Below are positions 17,199-27,700 of a DNA stretch of 64,000 nucleotides, in pieces (the stretch's first letter is position 1; each line of letters starts with the position of its first letter). Below the pieces are notes generated by a model. The model did no database searches and had not been told where the DNA came from. It saw only the letters and a list, made by a program, of their open reading frames with translations. Made by a program: the position numbers and the translations under genes. Source of the stretch: an uncultured Acidobacteriia bacterium (GTDB lineage: Bacteria > Acidobacteriota > Terriglobia > Bryobacterales > Bryobacteraceae); assembly GCA_903828455.1 (NCBI GenBank), contig CAIKMJ010000006.1:45049-109048 (forward strand), given 5' to 3'.

Positions 17199-18290
17199 TT
17201 GAAATCAATTTACGCTGCTTCCGCACTTGGGCTTGCAATGTTCGCCAGCGCGGGCCAGGCTCAGCAGGGCCCTTACAAGATCGTCCAGACCGCCAAAACC
17301 GGCGGCCTGGGCGCCTTCGACTACATCAGTGCAGACGAGGCCGGACGCCGTCTGTACATTCCACGTAAAGCGGCGCAGGGCGCCGATGCAGCTCCGGCGC
17401 GCATTACCGTGTTCGATCTGGACACGCTGGCGCCGGTCGGTGAGATTCCGGGCGTCAGCTCGAACGGGGCGGTCGTGGACTCGAAATCGGGACACGGCTT
17501 TGCCGGCAGCAAGCCGGTCACGATGTTCGACTCGAAAACGCTGGCGGTGATCAAGAAGATCGATGTGGATCCGAAGATCGCGCCGGACGGTATTCTGGAC
17601 GATCCGTATAATCAGCGCGTTTACATTTTCAGCCGCCAGACCGGGCAGGCGGTGGTGATCGACGCAAAGGAAGGAACGGTTCTAGGAACGATAGAGTTGG
17701 GCGGCGCTCCGGAAGAAGCCGTTACCGACGGCAAAGGCCGCGTGTTCGTTGTAATTGCGGATATGGCGAACATTGCGGTGATCGACGCGAAGACCATGAA
17801 GGTCACGACGCGTTACGATTTCACGGGCAAGGCCAACCGCTGCAACGGACTGGCGATGGATGTGAAAAACCACGTTCTGTTCACGGCCTGCGGCCAGGGT
17901 GCGGAAGCGGCCGACAGTCCGGCGCAACCCACTATGCTGGTTCTGAATTCGGAATCCGGCAAGGTCATTACGTCGCTGCCGCTGGCCGGCAATTCGGACG
18001 GCGCTGTTTTCAACCCGAAGACGATGGAGGCCTTCAGCACACACGCCAACGGCACCCTGACGATCGTGAAGGAAAACAGTCCGACCAGTTTCGTGGTGGA
18101 GCAGAACCTGCAGACTGTTGACGGCGCCAAGACGCTGACGCTGGATGGCAAGACGAATCGCATCCTCACGATGACGGCTGAATTCGGGCCGGCACCGGCC
18201 GCAGATCCAAAGAAGGACGCACAGAAGGGCGGTCGCGGACGCGGTCAGGTGAAGCCTGATACGTTTGTGATCCTCGCAATCGGCAAGTAG
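17199..18290 (+). CDS. Secreted YncE-like beta-propeller protein
   Basis: The 363-residue protein starts at a TTG, supported by AGAGGAAA 8 bases upstream and by the signal peptide that begins there (MKSIYAASALGLAMFASAGQA). Blade repeats such as ITVFDLDTLAPVGEIPG and IAVIDAKTMKVTTRYDF mark a YncE/YVTN-type propeller. The C-terminal part has a small Gly/Arg/Lys-rich segment (KKDAQKGGRGRGQVK). It closes the phosphoesterase operon before a strong terminator, so it may bind a product or partner of those enzymes. This functional link is inference from position. Confidence 0.87.
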   Translation: MKSIYAASALGLAMFASAGQAQQGPYKIVQTAKTGGLGAFDYISADEAGRRLYIPRKAAQGADAAPARITVFDLDTLAPVGEIPGVSSNGAVVDSKSGHGFAGSKPVTMFDSKTLAVIKKIDVDPKIAPDGILDDPYNQRVYIFSRQTGQAVVIDAKEGTVLGTIELGGAPEEAVTDGKGRVFVVIADMANIAVIDAKTMKVTTRYDFTGKANRCNGLAMDVKNHVLFTACGQGAEAADSPAQPTMLVLNSESGKVITSLPLAGNSDGAVFNPKTMEAFSTHANGTLTIVKENSPTSFVVEQNLQTVDGAKTLTLDGKTNRILTMTAEFGPAPAADPKKDAQKGGRGRGQVKPDTFVILAIGK

Positions 18291-18315
18291 ACTTCCCCGC
18301 AGCGAGGGAAACCTG

Positions 18316-18360
18316 GCGCGGGCGCAGCGTTTTCGAACGCGCGCCCGCGCTTTCTTTTTC
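18316..18360 (+). terminator. Rho-independent terminator of the phosphoesterase operon
   Basis: A GC-rich hairpin (gcgcgggcgc and gcgcccgcgc arms) is followed by tttcttttt, 26 bases after the propeller stop codon. Confidence 0.85.
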
Positions 18361-18518
18361 AGGACGCGGAAGCGGATTTCAGTACGTGCCGGCGTTTTCC
18401 GGATGTGCCGGCGGACAGCGCAGAGACGTCACGTGGGCGCTTACGGTGTACGCACAGCGAACTCACGTTCCTCATTAGAGTCCATTCGGGGCAACGACCG
18501 GGGCACTGCGGGGACAAA

Positions 18519-18557
18519 CAGAAAAGCCCGGCTGCCTCGTTGCTGAGGCGGCCGGGC
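18519..18557 (-). terminator. Terminator of the tetrahaem cytochrome gene
   Basis: Arms cccggctgcctc and gaggcggccggg (one mismatch, 6-base loop) lie 24 bases after the cytochrome stop and are followed on the minus strand by CTTTTC. Confidence 0.8.
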
Positions 18558-18580
18558 CGATGATCAAGCGATAGCTGAAA

Positions 18581-19348
18581 CTACTTCTTCGCCGCGGGCG
18601 GTCCGTAGTTGATGTCGTTCCACGACGTCGGGTGAACAGCGGCCCGATGGCAGGTGTAGCAGGTGACTTCCTGCTTACCCTTCGGATAAACGCCGGTGCC
18701 AGGGAACTGCGCATTGATTTCGCGAACCATCAGGATCATCTGGCGGGCGATTTCCTTGCGAGGATTTACGTCGGCTTCAAACGGCTTGCCGCCGCCATGG
18801 CAGTAGGCGCATTCCACGGTGAGGGAATCGCGGTAATCTTCCATGACAGAACCTTCGCCGTGCACCTGCGTGTCGGGCGGCAGAACCTTCAGCGCCACAC
18901 CCGGCGTGGGAGCCGGCGGCGTGTTGCCGAGCGATTCATTGCGGTTGTAAAACTGAACCTTCGCCTTGGTGTCGGGATGAGTCTGACCGCGATGGCAGGT
19001 GCCGCAATCGACTTCATGCGCGCCACCGGGGAACTGGCCGGTCGAACCCGGGAAATAATGGTCGATCGAGCGGACCAGCGAAATCATTTTGCGCGCGACG
19101 TCCTTCTTCGGATTGTCGTCGCTGGCAAAGTTGCCCGCTACGTGGCAGTAGGTGCACTGGACGCCCAGCGCAGTATTGAAGTTTCTCATCACAAACTGGA
19201 TGTCTGTGTTCGGTGCGAGGATCTTCAGATTTGTCCCGGCGGGAGGACCCGCTGCAGCCCCGCGACCGCCGCCGCGTCCACCACCACCGGCGGGTTCCTG
19301 CGCGAAGGCGAGAATACCGGCCATCAGAAATATGCCAAGAAAACGCAT
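18581..19348 (-). CDS. Tetrahaem c-type cytochrome (reaction-centre cytochrome subunit-like)
   Basis: The 255-residue secreted protein has a signal peptide to about AFAQ, a Gly/Arg-rich segment (20-38) and four haem-attachment motifs: CTYCH 65-69, CGTCH 115-119, CAYCH 180-184 and CYTCH 230-234. The two halves repeat the pattern CxxCH ... NP-K-(D/E)-(V/I)-AR-MI ... CxxCH. This resembles the family named after the photosynthetic reaction-centre cytochrome subunit, which is common in non-photosynthetic Acidobacteriota. Periplasmic electron transfer is the likely role. No reaction-centre genes are nearby. The NHL-type propeller gene lies upstream on the same strand, 101 bases away. Confidence 0.88.
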   Translation of the reverse strand: MRFLGIFLMAGILAFAQEPAGGGGRGGGRGAAAGPPAGTNLKILAPNTDIQFVMRNFNTALGVQCTYCHVAGNFASDDNPKKDVARKMISLVRSIDHYFPGSTGQFPGGAHEVDCGTCHRGQTHPDTKAKVQFYNRNESLGNTPPAPTPGVALKVLPPDTQVHGEGSVMEDYRDSLTVECAYCHGGGKPFEADVNPRKEIARQMILMVREINAQFPGTGVYPKGKQEVTCYTCHRAAVHPTSWNDINYGPPAAKK

Positions 19349-19410
19349 CGTTGCAACCTTTCTTTTTTCCGCCGGTCGCTTTCGGCTTTCCGGCTGTCAG
19401 TCGAATGATG

Positions 19411-19440
19411 AAGCCGGGAGATCCCGCGACCTCCCGGCTC
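19411..19440 (-). terminator. Hairpin after the NHL-propeller gene
   Basis: Perfect arms agccgggag (19412-19420) and ctcccggct (19431-19439) lie just beyond the stop codon of the 19450-20733 gene. The minus-strand continuation (TTCATCATT) is only moderately T-rich, so termination may be partial and let the cytochrome gene be read. Confidence 0.6.
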
Positions 19441-19449
19441 AACCGCAGT

Positions 19450-20733
19450 TTACTTTGTGGGATTGGTCAGCACGAACTTCTGGACCCGCTTGCCGTCTTC
19501 CACTTCGCCAGTATACACGTTGCCTTTGGAGTCAACGATGATGGCGTCGATCCAGTGCAACTGCCCGGCGTAGCGGCCATTTCCGCCAAACGAGGTCACG
19601 AGCGCGCCGGTCTTCCGGTCATGCACCCAGACCATGTTGTTGGTACCGTCTGCAACCAGCACGTACTTCTGTTGCGGATCGGTCGAGAGCGCCAGGTGGA
19701 AAACCGTGCCGCAGGGGCCGTCGGCCGTCCCGTAAGGGCCGCCGCAGTGAGCGCCGCGGGCCTGGGTGGTCGGATGAACGAAGAAGCTGTTCACGAACTT
19801 ACCCTGCTTGGTGTAGGCCGAGACGCGATCGGCGCCGCGTTCGCAGACGTAAACGATACCGTCTTTCGACAGCACGACGCAGTGCAGAATGGGAGCGAAT
19901 TCCTGCTGATCCGGCGGCAGGCCGTTGATGTCGTAAGCCGGCGTGGGATCGTTATTGATTTCGCTCAGAGGCACGCCGTGACCGCCCCAGCCGCGTTTGA
20001 AAGCGCCGGTCTTCATGTCGTATACGAGGATGCGCTTGTTGACGAAGCCGTCGGCGACATAAATTTCCTGCGCCTCTTCATCGAGGGCAAAGGCGCCGAT
20101 GCCGTTCAGCGTATCGGTCTGCTGGTTGTTCTGGCGATTGCCGCCGCCACCGCCGCCGCCACGAGCCGCATTGGCCGCCGCGGGCGCAGCCGCTCCACCT
20201 TCGCCGCGTCCACCGCCCGCAGCGGCAGGAGCAGCAGGAGCTGCGTTACCGCCACCATGCGCCGCTTCAGCTTTCGGAGCGCGATGACCGAAGTCCCACA
20301 GAACTTTACCCTGCGGGCTGAGCTTGATGATGCTGTCGCCAGTGCCGGTACCCGAGACCCAGAGGTTGCCTTCCTTATCGACCTGGAGGCTCTGCAGGTG
20401 CTGCGGCCAGCCTTCAATACCCTTGCTGCTGATCGAGTTGATCACGTTGCCGGCAGCATCGAACTCAATGAGCTCGGGGCCGACGACGCAGCATTCCGCG
20501 CGGGGCGGAGTGGTCGAAGCGCCCATTTCGTCGGGCTTGGGATCGGGGCGGTTGATGATCCACACGTGATCCTGCTTGTCGACTTCCACCTCAACAATCT
20601 GTTCCATGGCCCACTTATTGGGCAGCGGCTTGGGCCAGAAAGGATCAACCTTATAGACCGGAGCCTGCGCGTGTACCAGTGGCGCGGCCACAGCCGCTAG
20701 CAGAAAACAGGCAACGCCTGCACTTTTACTCAT
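19450..20733 (-). CDS. Secreted NHL-type beta-propeller protein
   Basis: The 427-residue protein has a signal peptide (to about PLVHAQ) and repeats such as VDKEGNLWVSGTGTGDSIIKLSPQGKVLWDFG and IYVADGFVNKRILVYD, typical of NHL or peptidyl-glycine-lyase-like propellers. An Ala/Gly-rich insertion (about residues 168-212) separates two groups of blades. Several Cys residues (ECCVVG, LHCVV, HCGGPYG, GPCG) may form disulphides outside the cytoplasm. GGGAG precedes the ATG. It is transcribed towards the tetrahaem cytochrome gene. Catalytic activity is not predictable, and a binding or scaffold role is as likely. Confidence 0.82.
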   Translation of the reverse strand: MSKSAGVACFLLAAVAAPLVHAQAPVYKVDPFWPKPLPNKWAMEQIVEVEVDKQDHVWIINRPDPKPDEMGASTTPPRAECCVVGPELIEFDAAGNVINSISSKGIEGWPQHLQSLQVDKEGNLWVSGTGTGDSIIKLSPQGKVLWDFGHRAPKAEAAHGGGNAAPAAPAAAGGGRGEGGAAAPAAANAARGGGGGGGNRQNNQQTDTLNGIGAFALDEEAQEIYVADGFVNKRILVYDMKTGAFKRGWGGHGVPLSEINNDPTPAYDINGLPPDQQEFAPILHCVVLSKDGIVYVCERGADRVSAYTKQGKFVNSFFVHPTTQARGAHCGGPYGTADGPCGTVFHLALSTDPQQKYVLVADGTNNMVWVHDRKTGALVTSFGGNGRYAGQLHWIDAIIVDSKGNVYTGEVEDGKRVQKFVLTNPTK

Positions 20734-21157
20734 TCTGTTTACTCCCTTTCATATTCCGAAAAACCTTATCGGCCCTGAGCCGAATACGTGGCGCTTCGAG
20801 CGCCGGATTGCTGATCGGCAGCCGTGTCGCTTTACCCCGGGCGCGGGCAGGAACTCCCCTATGATTACAAAGTTCGCCCTTCGAGAACGTATTTAATCAC
20901 CTTGCCTGCCAGGACGTCAAACTGCGGGATCGCCCGACGGCGCAAATTATGGCACCAACAGTGCGAACAATACCTTTCCCTCGAGTTTTATCCATACCAA
21001 CTGGCCGTACCGCACCGACTGGCCGCACCGATCCGCGCCTGGCGCACCGGCCGATTTTCACGCCTAACAAGACTATCGCCTTGGTGTAAAGATTCGGTTA
21101 GATTCACGGTCCAAACGTGCAAGGAATCGTAAAAAAGTAATCGTCAAAGACAGGCGC
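20734..21157. other. Intergenic region without a supported gene
   Basis: About 420 bases between the NHL-propeller gene and the korB terminator, both on the minus strand. It should hold the propeller promoter, but I cannot single out a convincing -35/-10 pair. A short imperfect direct repeat (actggccg..ccgcaccg, about 21000-21030) is the only structure seen. A 102-codon plus-strand frame here has no ribosome site and no recognisable product. Confidence 0.5.
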
Positions 21158-21208
21158 AAAAAAAAGGTGTGAAGCCGGCAGATACCTGATCTGCACACCT
21201 TCACACCT
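21158..21208 (-). terminator. Strong terminator of korAB
   Basis: Perfect 10-bp arms aggtgtgaag (21165-21174) and cttcacacct (21199-21208) enclose a second stem (gcagat/atctgc). The minus strand continues with eight T residues. Confidence 0.92.
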
Positions 21209-21235
21209 CAATTGTCCGGAATTCGGATTCGGAAA

Positions 21236-22279
21236 CTACCGAAGTTCTTCCATCACCTGATCGAGAACCGCCTGACCGGGGCGAACCCGCGATTCCGGCA
21301 GCGTGCCGAGCGGCTCATCCACCATGTTCAGCTGATCCATCAGGGTGTCTTTCTCCGGCTCCACGTAAAACACACCGGTGAGAACAACGCCGGCGGTTTC
21401 GGCTTCCTGCAGCGTGGTGAGCGCTTCGATCTTGGTGCCCGGATAGCGATCCGCGGCGAGTTTCTTGATCAGAAGCTTGGAACCGTCGTGCATGGTCACT
21501 TCGCGCGTGGTGCCTTCGTCAATTTCGACGGCGATGTCTTCGTAAGACGGCACGAAGTCCAGCTCATGCATGGCTTCTTCGTGGTCGCGAACGTAGGTGT
21601 AGCTCTTGGTGGAGCCTTCGTGGTCGTTGAAGGTGACGCAGGGCGAGATGACGTCGATGACGGCCAGGCCCTTGTGCGAAATGGCAGCCTTCAGGATGGC
21701 CTGGAGCTGCTTCTTGTCGCCGGAGAATGAGCGGGCGACGAAGGTTGCGCCCCACTGCAGAGCGAGCGCGCACAGGTCGAAGGGAGGCGCTTCGTTGACG
21801 CCGCCGGTCTTCTGCTTCGAGCCAATGTCTGCGGTGGCCGAGAACTGGCCCTTGGTCAGACCGTAAACGCCGTTGTTTTCGATGATGTAAATGAACGGCA
21901 GGTTGCGGCGCTGCAGGTGCATGAACTGGCCGAGGCCGATCGATGCCGTATCGCCGTCGCCGGTGACGCCGAGCCCGAGCAGCGTGCGGTTCGCCAGCAT
22001 CGCACCGGTGGCAACCGACGGCATGCGGCCATGGACGCTGTTGAAGCCGTGCGAAAGGCCAAGGAAGTAGGCCGGCGACTTGGACGAACATCCAATGCCG
22101 GAAAACTTCGCCACGCTCCAGGGCTGAATCCCCAGATCGTAGAAACATTCAACGATACGTTCGGAAACGGAGTTGTGTCCGCAGCCGGCGCACAGGGTCG
22201 TCTTGGAACCCTTGTACTGAATTACTTCAAGGCCAATCCGATTGACCTTCTTCGGTGCTGGTGTAACGGTGGTGCTCAT
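21236..22279 (-). CDS. korB: 2-oxoacid:ferredoxin oxidoreductase, beta subunit
   Basis: The 347-residue subunit carries the thiamine diphosphate-binding half: CAGCGHNS, GIGCSSKSP and the GDGD ... IIENN motif (GDGDTASIGLGQ and IYIIENNGVYG). In the 2-oxoglutarate/pyruvate:ferredoxin family this subunit holds the TPP cofactor and an Fe-S cluster, and with KorA converts a 2-oxoacid and CoA to acyl-CoA, CO2 and reduced ferredoxin. Its ATG overlaps the korA stop by four bases (ATGA), so translation is coupled. The 2-oxoglutarate assignment is the commonest for this subunit arrangement but is not proven by sequence. Confidence 0.9.
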   Translation of the reverse strand: MSTTVTPAPKKVNRIGLEVIQYKGSKTTLCAGCGHNSVSERIVECFYDLGIQPWSVAKFSGIGCSSKSPAYFLGLSHGFNSVHGRMPSVATGAMLANRTLLGLGVTGDGDTASIGLGQFMHLQRRNLPFIYIIENNGVYGLTKGQFSATADIGSKQKTGGVNEAPPFDLCALALQWGATFVARSFSGDKKQLQAILKAAISHKGLAVIDVISPCVTFNDHEGSTKSYTYVRDHEEAMHELDFVPSYEDIAVEIDEGTTREVTMHDGSKLLIKKLAADRYPGTKIEALTTLQEAETAGVVLTGVFYVEPEKDTLMDQLNMVDEPLGTLPESRVRPGQAVLDQVMEELR

Positions 22280-24120
22280 TTGCCCTCCTGCCGGATCAGA
22301 TCGGCGGTAACAGTTCGTGCATCAAGCGGCAAGCCGCCGTAGTAGCGGATGCTGCGCAGCTTCGAGATTTCCTCGCCCGTGTAGTCGAGCTTCATCAGGC
22401 CGAGCAACTGGCCGTCGCGATTCTGCTCAATCACGTAAACCCGATCGTGATCGGCGATAAATTTCCGCAGCTCATCGGAGAACGGATACGCCTTCAGCCG
22501 CAGGTAGCTGGTTTCGATGCCGTGCTCGGCACGCAACTGATCGCGGCTTTCGCCGATCGCATAATCCGACGTGCCAACGGCCACCAGACCGATCTTCGCG
22601 CCCTGGCGAATATCGACGGCCGGCGCCGGCAGAGCCCCGCGCATGTGCTCGAACTTGTGCGTCAGGCGGTCCATGTTGTTCACATAGTCCTCTTCGCGTT
22701 CGCTGTACTGCGCCTTTTCGTTGTGACCGCTGCCGCGCGTGAAGTACGCAGCCTGCGAGTGCGGGGTGCCGGCAAGCGTCCGGTAACCGACGCCGTCGCC
22801 GTCCACGTCCTTGTAGCGGGCGAAGCCGCCGAGGCGGTCCAGATCGGCGGCCGAGAGAACCTTGCCGCGATCGATCGGTTTGGTCGGATACTTGAACGGA
22901 TCGGCCATCCAGGAGTTCATGCCGAGATCGAGATCCAGCATCACGAACACCGGAGTCTGATAGCGTTCGGCGAGATCGAATGCCGCCATCGCCATTTCAA
23001 AGCATTCCTCGGGAGAGCTCGGGATCAGCATGGGATGCTTCTTGTCGCCGTGCGAGAGCAGCGCCGTGGACATGAGGTCGCCCTGCGCGGTGCGGGTGGG
23101 AAGACCGGTCGAGGGGCCCACGCGCTGCACGTCGAAGATCACGCCGGGGATTTCGGTGTAATAGCCGAGGCCGACAAATTCGCTCATCAGGCTGATGCCG
23201 GGACCCGAGCTGGAAGTCATGGAACGAGCTCCCGCCCAGCCGGCGCCAAGCACCATGCCGACGGCGGCCAGTTCGTCTTCGGCCTGCACAACGGCGTAAG
23301 TCGCCTTGCCCGTCTCCGGGTCGTTGCGGAAACGCTTCAGGAAACCGATGGTATATTCAATCAGCGACGACGACGGAGTGATCGGATACCAGCCGATCAC
23401 GGTCACGCCGGCGAACACGCAGCCAAGCGCCGCGGCCTGATTGCCTTCCACGATGATCTTGCCCGCGGTGGCGTTCATGCGCTCGACCTTAAACGGGTCG
23501 GTCTTGGTGAACGTTTTGGCGGCGTAATCGTAGCCGGCCTGGCAGGCGCCCCAGTTGAGCTCGGCCGCCTTCTTTTTCTTCGCGCCGAACTGGCGGAAGA
23601 GGGCCTGGTGAATTTCTTCCATTTCGATGGAAAGGACCCAGGCAACGACGCCGGTGTAGATCATGTTGCGCACGAGTTTGCGCAGCTTGGCTTCGGGGCA
23701 GACCGGACCGACGAGCTTGTCGTAGGGAACCGGATAGAAGTGCAGGTCGGAGCGCTGCTGATTGAGACCGAGGGGTTCGTCGTAAATGACCACCGCGCCG
23801 GCGTCCAGCTTGGCGACATCTTCCTTCGCCGTCTCCGGGTTCATGGCCACGAGGACGTCTACCTCTTTTTTGCGGCCGACGTAGCCGTGCTTGCTGGCAC
23901 GAATCGTAAACCACGTGGGCAGGCCCTGAATGTTCGACGGGAACATGTTCTTCCCGGACACCGGTATTCCCATCTGGAAAATACCGCGCATCATCACATT
24001 GTTCGAGGTCTGGCTGCCGGACCCGTTCGCGGTGGCTACCTGAATACAGAAATCGTTTATCACCGGCGGCGGCAACGTTGCCGCGCGCGCGGAATCTGTA
24101 GGAAGTACGCTTGTTGACAT
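22276..24120 (-). CDS. korA: 2-oxoacid:ferredoxin oxidoreductase, alpha subunit (gamma-alpha fusion)
   Basis: The 614-residue protein fuses the gamma domain (about 25-200, with NIQGLPTWFTIRASKHG) to the alpha pyrimidine-binding domain (about 215-end, with GNQAAALGCVFAGVTVIGWYPITPSS). This is the usual two-subunit KorAB layout in aerobes. It works with KorB in the cytoplasm to oxidise 2-oxoacids, probably 2-oxoglutarate in a ferredoxin-linked TCA cycle. The complex is oxygen-tolerant in several aerobic bacteria. The start ATG at 24120 matches the family N-terminus. The Shine-Dalgarno-like GGGAGAGG is rather far (about 14 bases). Confidence 0.9.
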   Translation of the reverse strand: MSTSVLPTDSARAATLPPPVINDFCIQVATANGSGSQTSNNVMMRGIFQMGIPVSGKNMFPSNIQGLPTWFTIRASKHGYVGRKKEVDVLVAMNPETAKEDVAKLDAGAVVIYDEPLGLNQQRSDLHFYPVPYDKLVGPVCPEAKLRKLVRNMIYTGVVAWVLSIEMEEIHQALFRQFGAKKKKAAELNWGACQAGYDYAAKTFTKTDPFKVERMNATAGKIIVEGNQAAALGCVFAGVTVIGWYPITPSSSLIEYTIGFLKRFRNDPETGKATYAVVQAEDELAAVGMVLGAGWAGARSMTSSSGPGISLMSEFVGLGYYTEIPGVIFDVQRVGPSTGLPTRTAQGDLMSTALLSHGDKKHPMLIPSSPEECFEMAMAAFDLAERYQTPVFVMLDLDLGMNSWMADPFKYPTKPIDRGKVLSAADLDRLGGFARYKDVDGDGVGYRTLAGTPHSQAAYFTRGSGHNEKAQYSEREEDYVNNMDRLTHKFEHMRGALPAPAVDIRQGAKIGLVAVGTSDYAIGESRDQLRAEHGIETSYLRLKAYPFSDELRKFIADHDRVYVIEQNRDGQLLGLMKLDYTGEEISKLRSIRYYGGLPLDARTVTADLIRQEGK

Positions 24121-24670
24121 ATCTTGAAAAAGAACCTCTCCCTGCCGTAGATTGCGCCGTTCAGCCAGGGGAAAGAACGACCGGCTTTTTTCCCGCTAGG
24201 ACCGGGAACCCTGCTTCGGATGCGCCGCCGGAAGGCTCCGGAAATCGGCAGTCACGCCGGCTCCATCAACTGAGCTTTCCTCGTTCGACATCCACGTCTG
24301 GACGTGACCCATTCTCACGTTGTCGGGCGATACGCGCACGCACAGGCATGCTCTTCGACCCGGCACCGCTCCATACATTAAATTGTAGTCCATGGCCTTC
24401 CGGGACTGCGCCAAAGCCTCCCAGGTACTGTTTGGAGGCCCATTTCACTCTGCTGCGCGTGCCTCTTTCCGAGCTGTGAAATCAGTGCAAACGAACTGGC
24501 TGCGTGCGCGAATGTCAGCTCCGGATACGCAGCTATTTTTCGCCAGTCAAACTTTTCAGTTTACGCGGGCGATATGAAGATTGAGTTAGACCCGCTGAAA
24601 ATTCACACCGATGTCGGCGCAGAACCCGGTGGCCCGGCATCTTTGCCGCGGCGCTAAAACAAGCGGCGCT
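24121..24670. other. Intergenic region upstream of korA
   Basis: About 550 bases between korA and the terminator of the TonB-receptor gene. It must hold the korAB promoter and leader, but I see no convincing hexamer pair. A 27-codon plus-strand frame (24574-24657) and a 122-codon one (24111-24479) show no recognisable product. A short direct repeat (gcggcgctaaaacaa, twice near 24650-24676) borders the terminator. Confidence 0.5.
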
Positions 24671-24707
24671 AAAACAAAACGGTGCGATCCCCGGGGGAAC
24701 CGCACCG
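24671..24707 (-). terminator. Terminator of TonB-receptor gene 1
   Basis: The hairpin cggtgcg-atcccc-ggggaa-ccgcaccg pairs 7 outer and 4-5 inner bases. On the minus strand it runs into TTTTGTTTT. It lies 47 bases beyond the receptor stop codon. Confidence 0.85.
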
Positions 24708-24754
24708 TCCATTTACTGATGACCCTTGCGGGCCGCTGTCGAATGATCTTCCGA

Positions 24755-27700
24755 CTAGAAGATCACCTTCAGCGCCAGCGTGATCGCGCGACCCGAGCCC
24801 AGCTGGTTGGGGGACAGCAGGCCGGCGATCGGATTCGGCGTCGGCGCACCGATGACACCGTTGGTCACAGTGCCGCCGTTGAGCCAGAGCGAGGTGCCGT
24901 TGTTCGGGCCGTTGACGTTCATCTGACGGTTCGGATGATTCGTCAGGTTGGCGACTTCGGCGCGGAACTGCAGGTCAAACAGTTCAGAGATCTTCGGAAT
25001 CCGGGTGTCTTTCAGAACACCCAGCGCGAGATTGTAGAACTGAGGACCAACCACGGTGGTACGGCCCAGATTGCCGAACGTACCGACCGCCTGCAGCGTG
25101 TAGCAGGCCGGGTTGAACCACTGGTCGTGAACCTGATTGGGGTTCGCGTAAACGTCGCAGCCAACCACCGCATTCGGGCGATCCGCGCCACCCGAATTGG
25201 CAGCGAGGCCGGAGCGCGCAAAACCGGTGTAGATGGTCGCCGGAGCGCCGGTGTTGTACTGGAACACGGCCGTCAGCTTCCAGCCCTTCACGAAGTCATT
25301 TTTCGTGAACGGGAGTTCGTAAACGGTGTTGGTCCGGAACACCTGCGTACGGTCAAAGGTGGAGCGACCGCGATCGAGGCTGGTGTTGTACGGATCTTCA
25401 ACCGAGACGTTGTTGCCGACCGCGGTGTCCTGCGAGAACGAAGAGCCGTAATCCATGGACTTCGAATACGAGTAGGAAACCTGGCTGGAGAAGTGATTGG
25501 CGAAGCGGCGCGTCAGGCTGACCTGGAGCGCATTGTAATCCGAGCTGCCGACTGTGGCGCGCATGGTGAGCTGGCCGAGCTTCGGGTTGATCGCCGGGTT
25601 CGGCGTCGTGTTTCCGTTGGATGCCAGGGTGCCAAACGCTCCGTTGATGTACTGCGAGGGATTTTGATTGATCGATTCCAGCAGATGGACGCCGCGCGAA
25701 CCCGCGTACGCCACCGACAGAATCATGCCCTGGTAAATGTCACGCTGCACATTGACGTTGAACTGCATCGCATACGGCGTGCTGACTTTGCCGCCACCAT
25801 AAACCAGACCCTGGGTAAGGGAGGGCGCCGGCGGATTGGCCGCAAACGAAGCGTAAGGATTCGGCCACGCCGGATTGGTCACGCTGCCCGCAACCGTCGG
25901 ATAGTTGCCGAAGTACGACGGCAGAATGATGTGGCCCGTCATGACGTCATAGAAGATACCAAAGCCGCCGCGAATGGAGGTCTTGTGATCCTTGAACGGA
26001 TCGAAGGCAAAACCGAAACGCGGAGCGAAGTTCTTATTGGTGGGGTTGTTGGCAAACGCGTGCGGAACCTGAACCCACGTCGTGTTGGTCGCCGGGCTGG
26101 TGAAGTTATAGAAATTCCCGCGCCGTTCGGCGGGGTTGCCGGCCCATTCGTACCGCATGCCGATGTTCAGCGTCAGGCGGCGGGAAACCTTCCATTCATC
26201 GTGAATGTAGGGGGTGACCAGCTTTTCCAGAATGTCGCGATTCGAATAAGCAAGCCCCGGAAGCGGAGCCTGCAACTGGCTGGGGCTGCCGGTCAGGAAG
26301 GTGTAGATGGAGTTGAACGTCACGGTTCCACCCGGAGCGCTCACCTGGTTGGTGAAGTCCTGGGTGAAGGTCACGGCGGCGCCAAACTTGACGTTGTGCG
26401 CGCCATGGGTCCAGATCACGTCATCCATGCCCTGGTAGCCGTCCTGCGTCATGTTGAACGGAATGCTCTGATTCGGTCCGAGGATGCCGCGCGCGCCGCC
26501 GGCGATGGTGAACTGACCGTTCACCGGGGAGCCGGGAATCAGCTGCAGCGCCGGATTGTTCACGCTGTTCTGCGATCCGATTTCCTGCGGGCGCAACAGG
26601 CTGACGCGGGCAAGGTTGATCATGCTCGGCGAAATCGTGTGCCGCTCTTCCAGAGTTGCGTACCAGTTATCGGTGGAGTCCCGCTCGAACTGATTTGCAA
26701 TGCCGGACGAAGCAACGGTCTTATAAGACTGCTGGCCGATGGCGCGAAGGAAGATGGTGTCGCGATCGGAAATCGTGTAATCGACACGACCGAGCGTGTA
26801 GTTGTCATGCGTAACCGTGGGGTTCAGCTGGGTCTCGGTACCGATGCCGGTATTGAAGCCCTTGCCGGGCCCCGCATTGCCGATGCTTTCCACGGTCGCT
26901 GCAGGCAACATGTTCATGATGGCCTGAATGCCGGGCGCAAAGCCGACGTTGATCAGCGTGTTGCCGTTGGTGCCGGCGCCGCACTGGGTCGCATACGTCG
27001 TGCCGCCGAGGACCGCGCAGGGCAACTGGCCGTTGTGCGCCGCGGCATCGGGGAGGTTCTGGTTAACGGCCGTGCCTTCCGAAGCGCTGCGAACGGCTTC
27101 GTAATTCACGAAGAAGAAGAGTTTGTTCTTTTTGACCGGGCCGCCGAGGCTCAGACCGGCGACGAGCGTGTGCGAGGGGGGCACGGTGGCGGTGGTGTTC
27201 CCTGCCCGGATGGCGGTGTCCTGAATCGCGCGGGCGTTCAGTGCGCTGTTGGAGAGGAACGAATAGGCGGAACCGTGGAAGCCGTTAGTGCCGGACTTGC
27301 TGGCCGCGTTCATCACGACGCCGTTGCCGCCGAACTGCGCGGTGTACGTGTTCGTCAGCACCTGGAACTGAGAGAGCGCTTCGATACCGGGCGAGAAGCC
27401 CGTAGCGCCGGAACCAGCGCCCTTGCCGTTGAAGGTCGTCAGGTTCGTGCTGTCGATGAGGAAGCCGAGGCCGGTCGGACGCGAACCCGAAACCGAGTAG
27501 TTCGCCTGCGAACCATAAAGATTGTTACCGCCGCTGGCCACCGAGGCCACACCGGGCGCGAGGTTGATGAGATCGATAAAGTTACGGGCCGTGCCCATCG
27601 GCAGATCCGCGATCTGCTGCTGGTCGAACGCCGTACCGAGGGACGAAGTCGAAACGTCCACCTGCGAAATCGCGGTGTCCACCGTCAGCACCTGACTGGC

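Noticed and set aside
18581..19348. Photosynthetic reaction-centre component
   Set aside because: The four-haem pattern resembles the reaction-centre cytochrome subunit, but no reaction-centre or pigment genes are near. Such cytochromes are common in non-phototrophic Acidobacteriota.
24574..24657. A possible 27-residue peptide gene
   Set aside because: There is an ATG and a stop in a non-coding gap, but no ribosome-binding site, hydrophobic segment or recognisable similarity.
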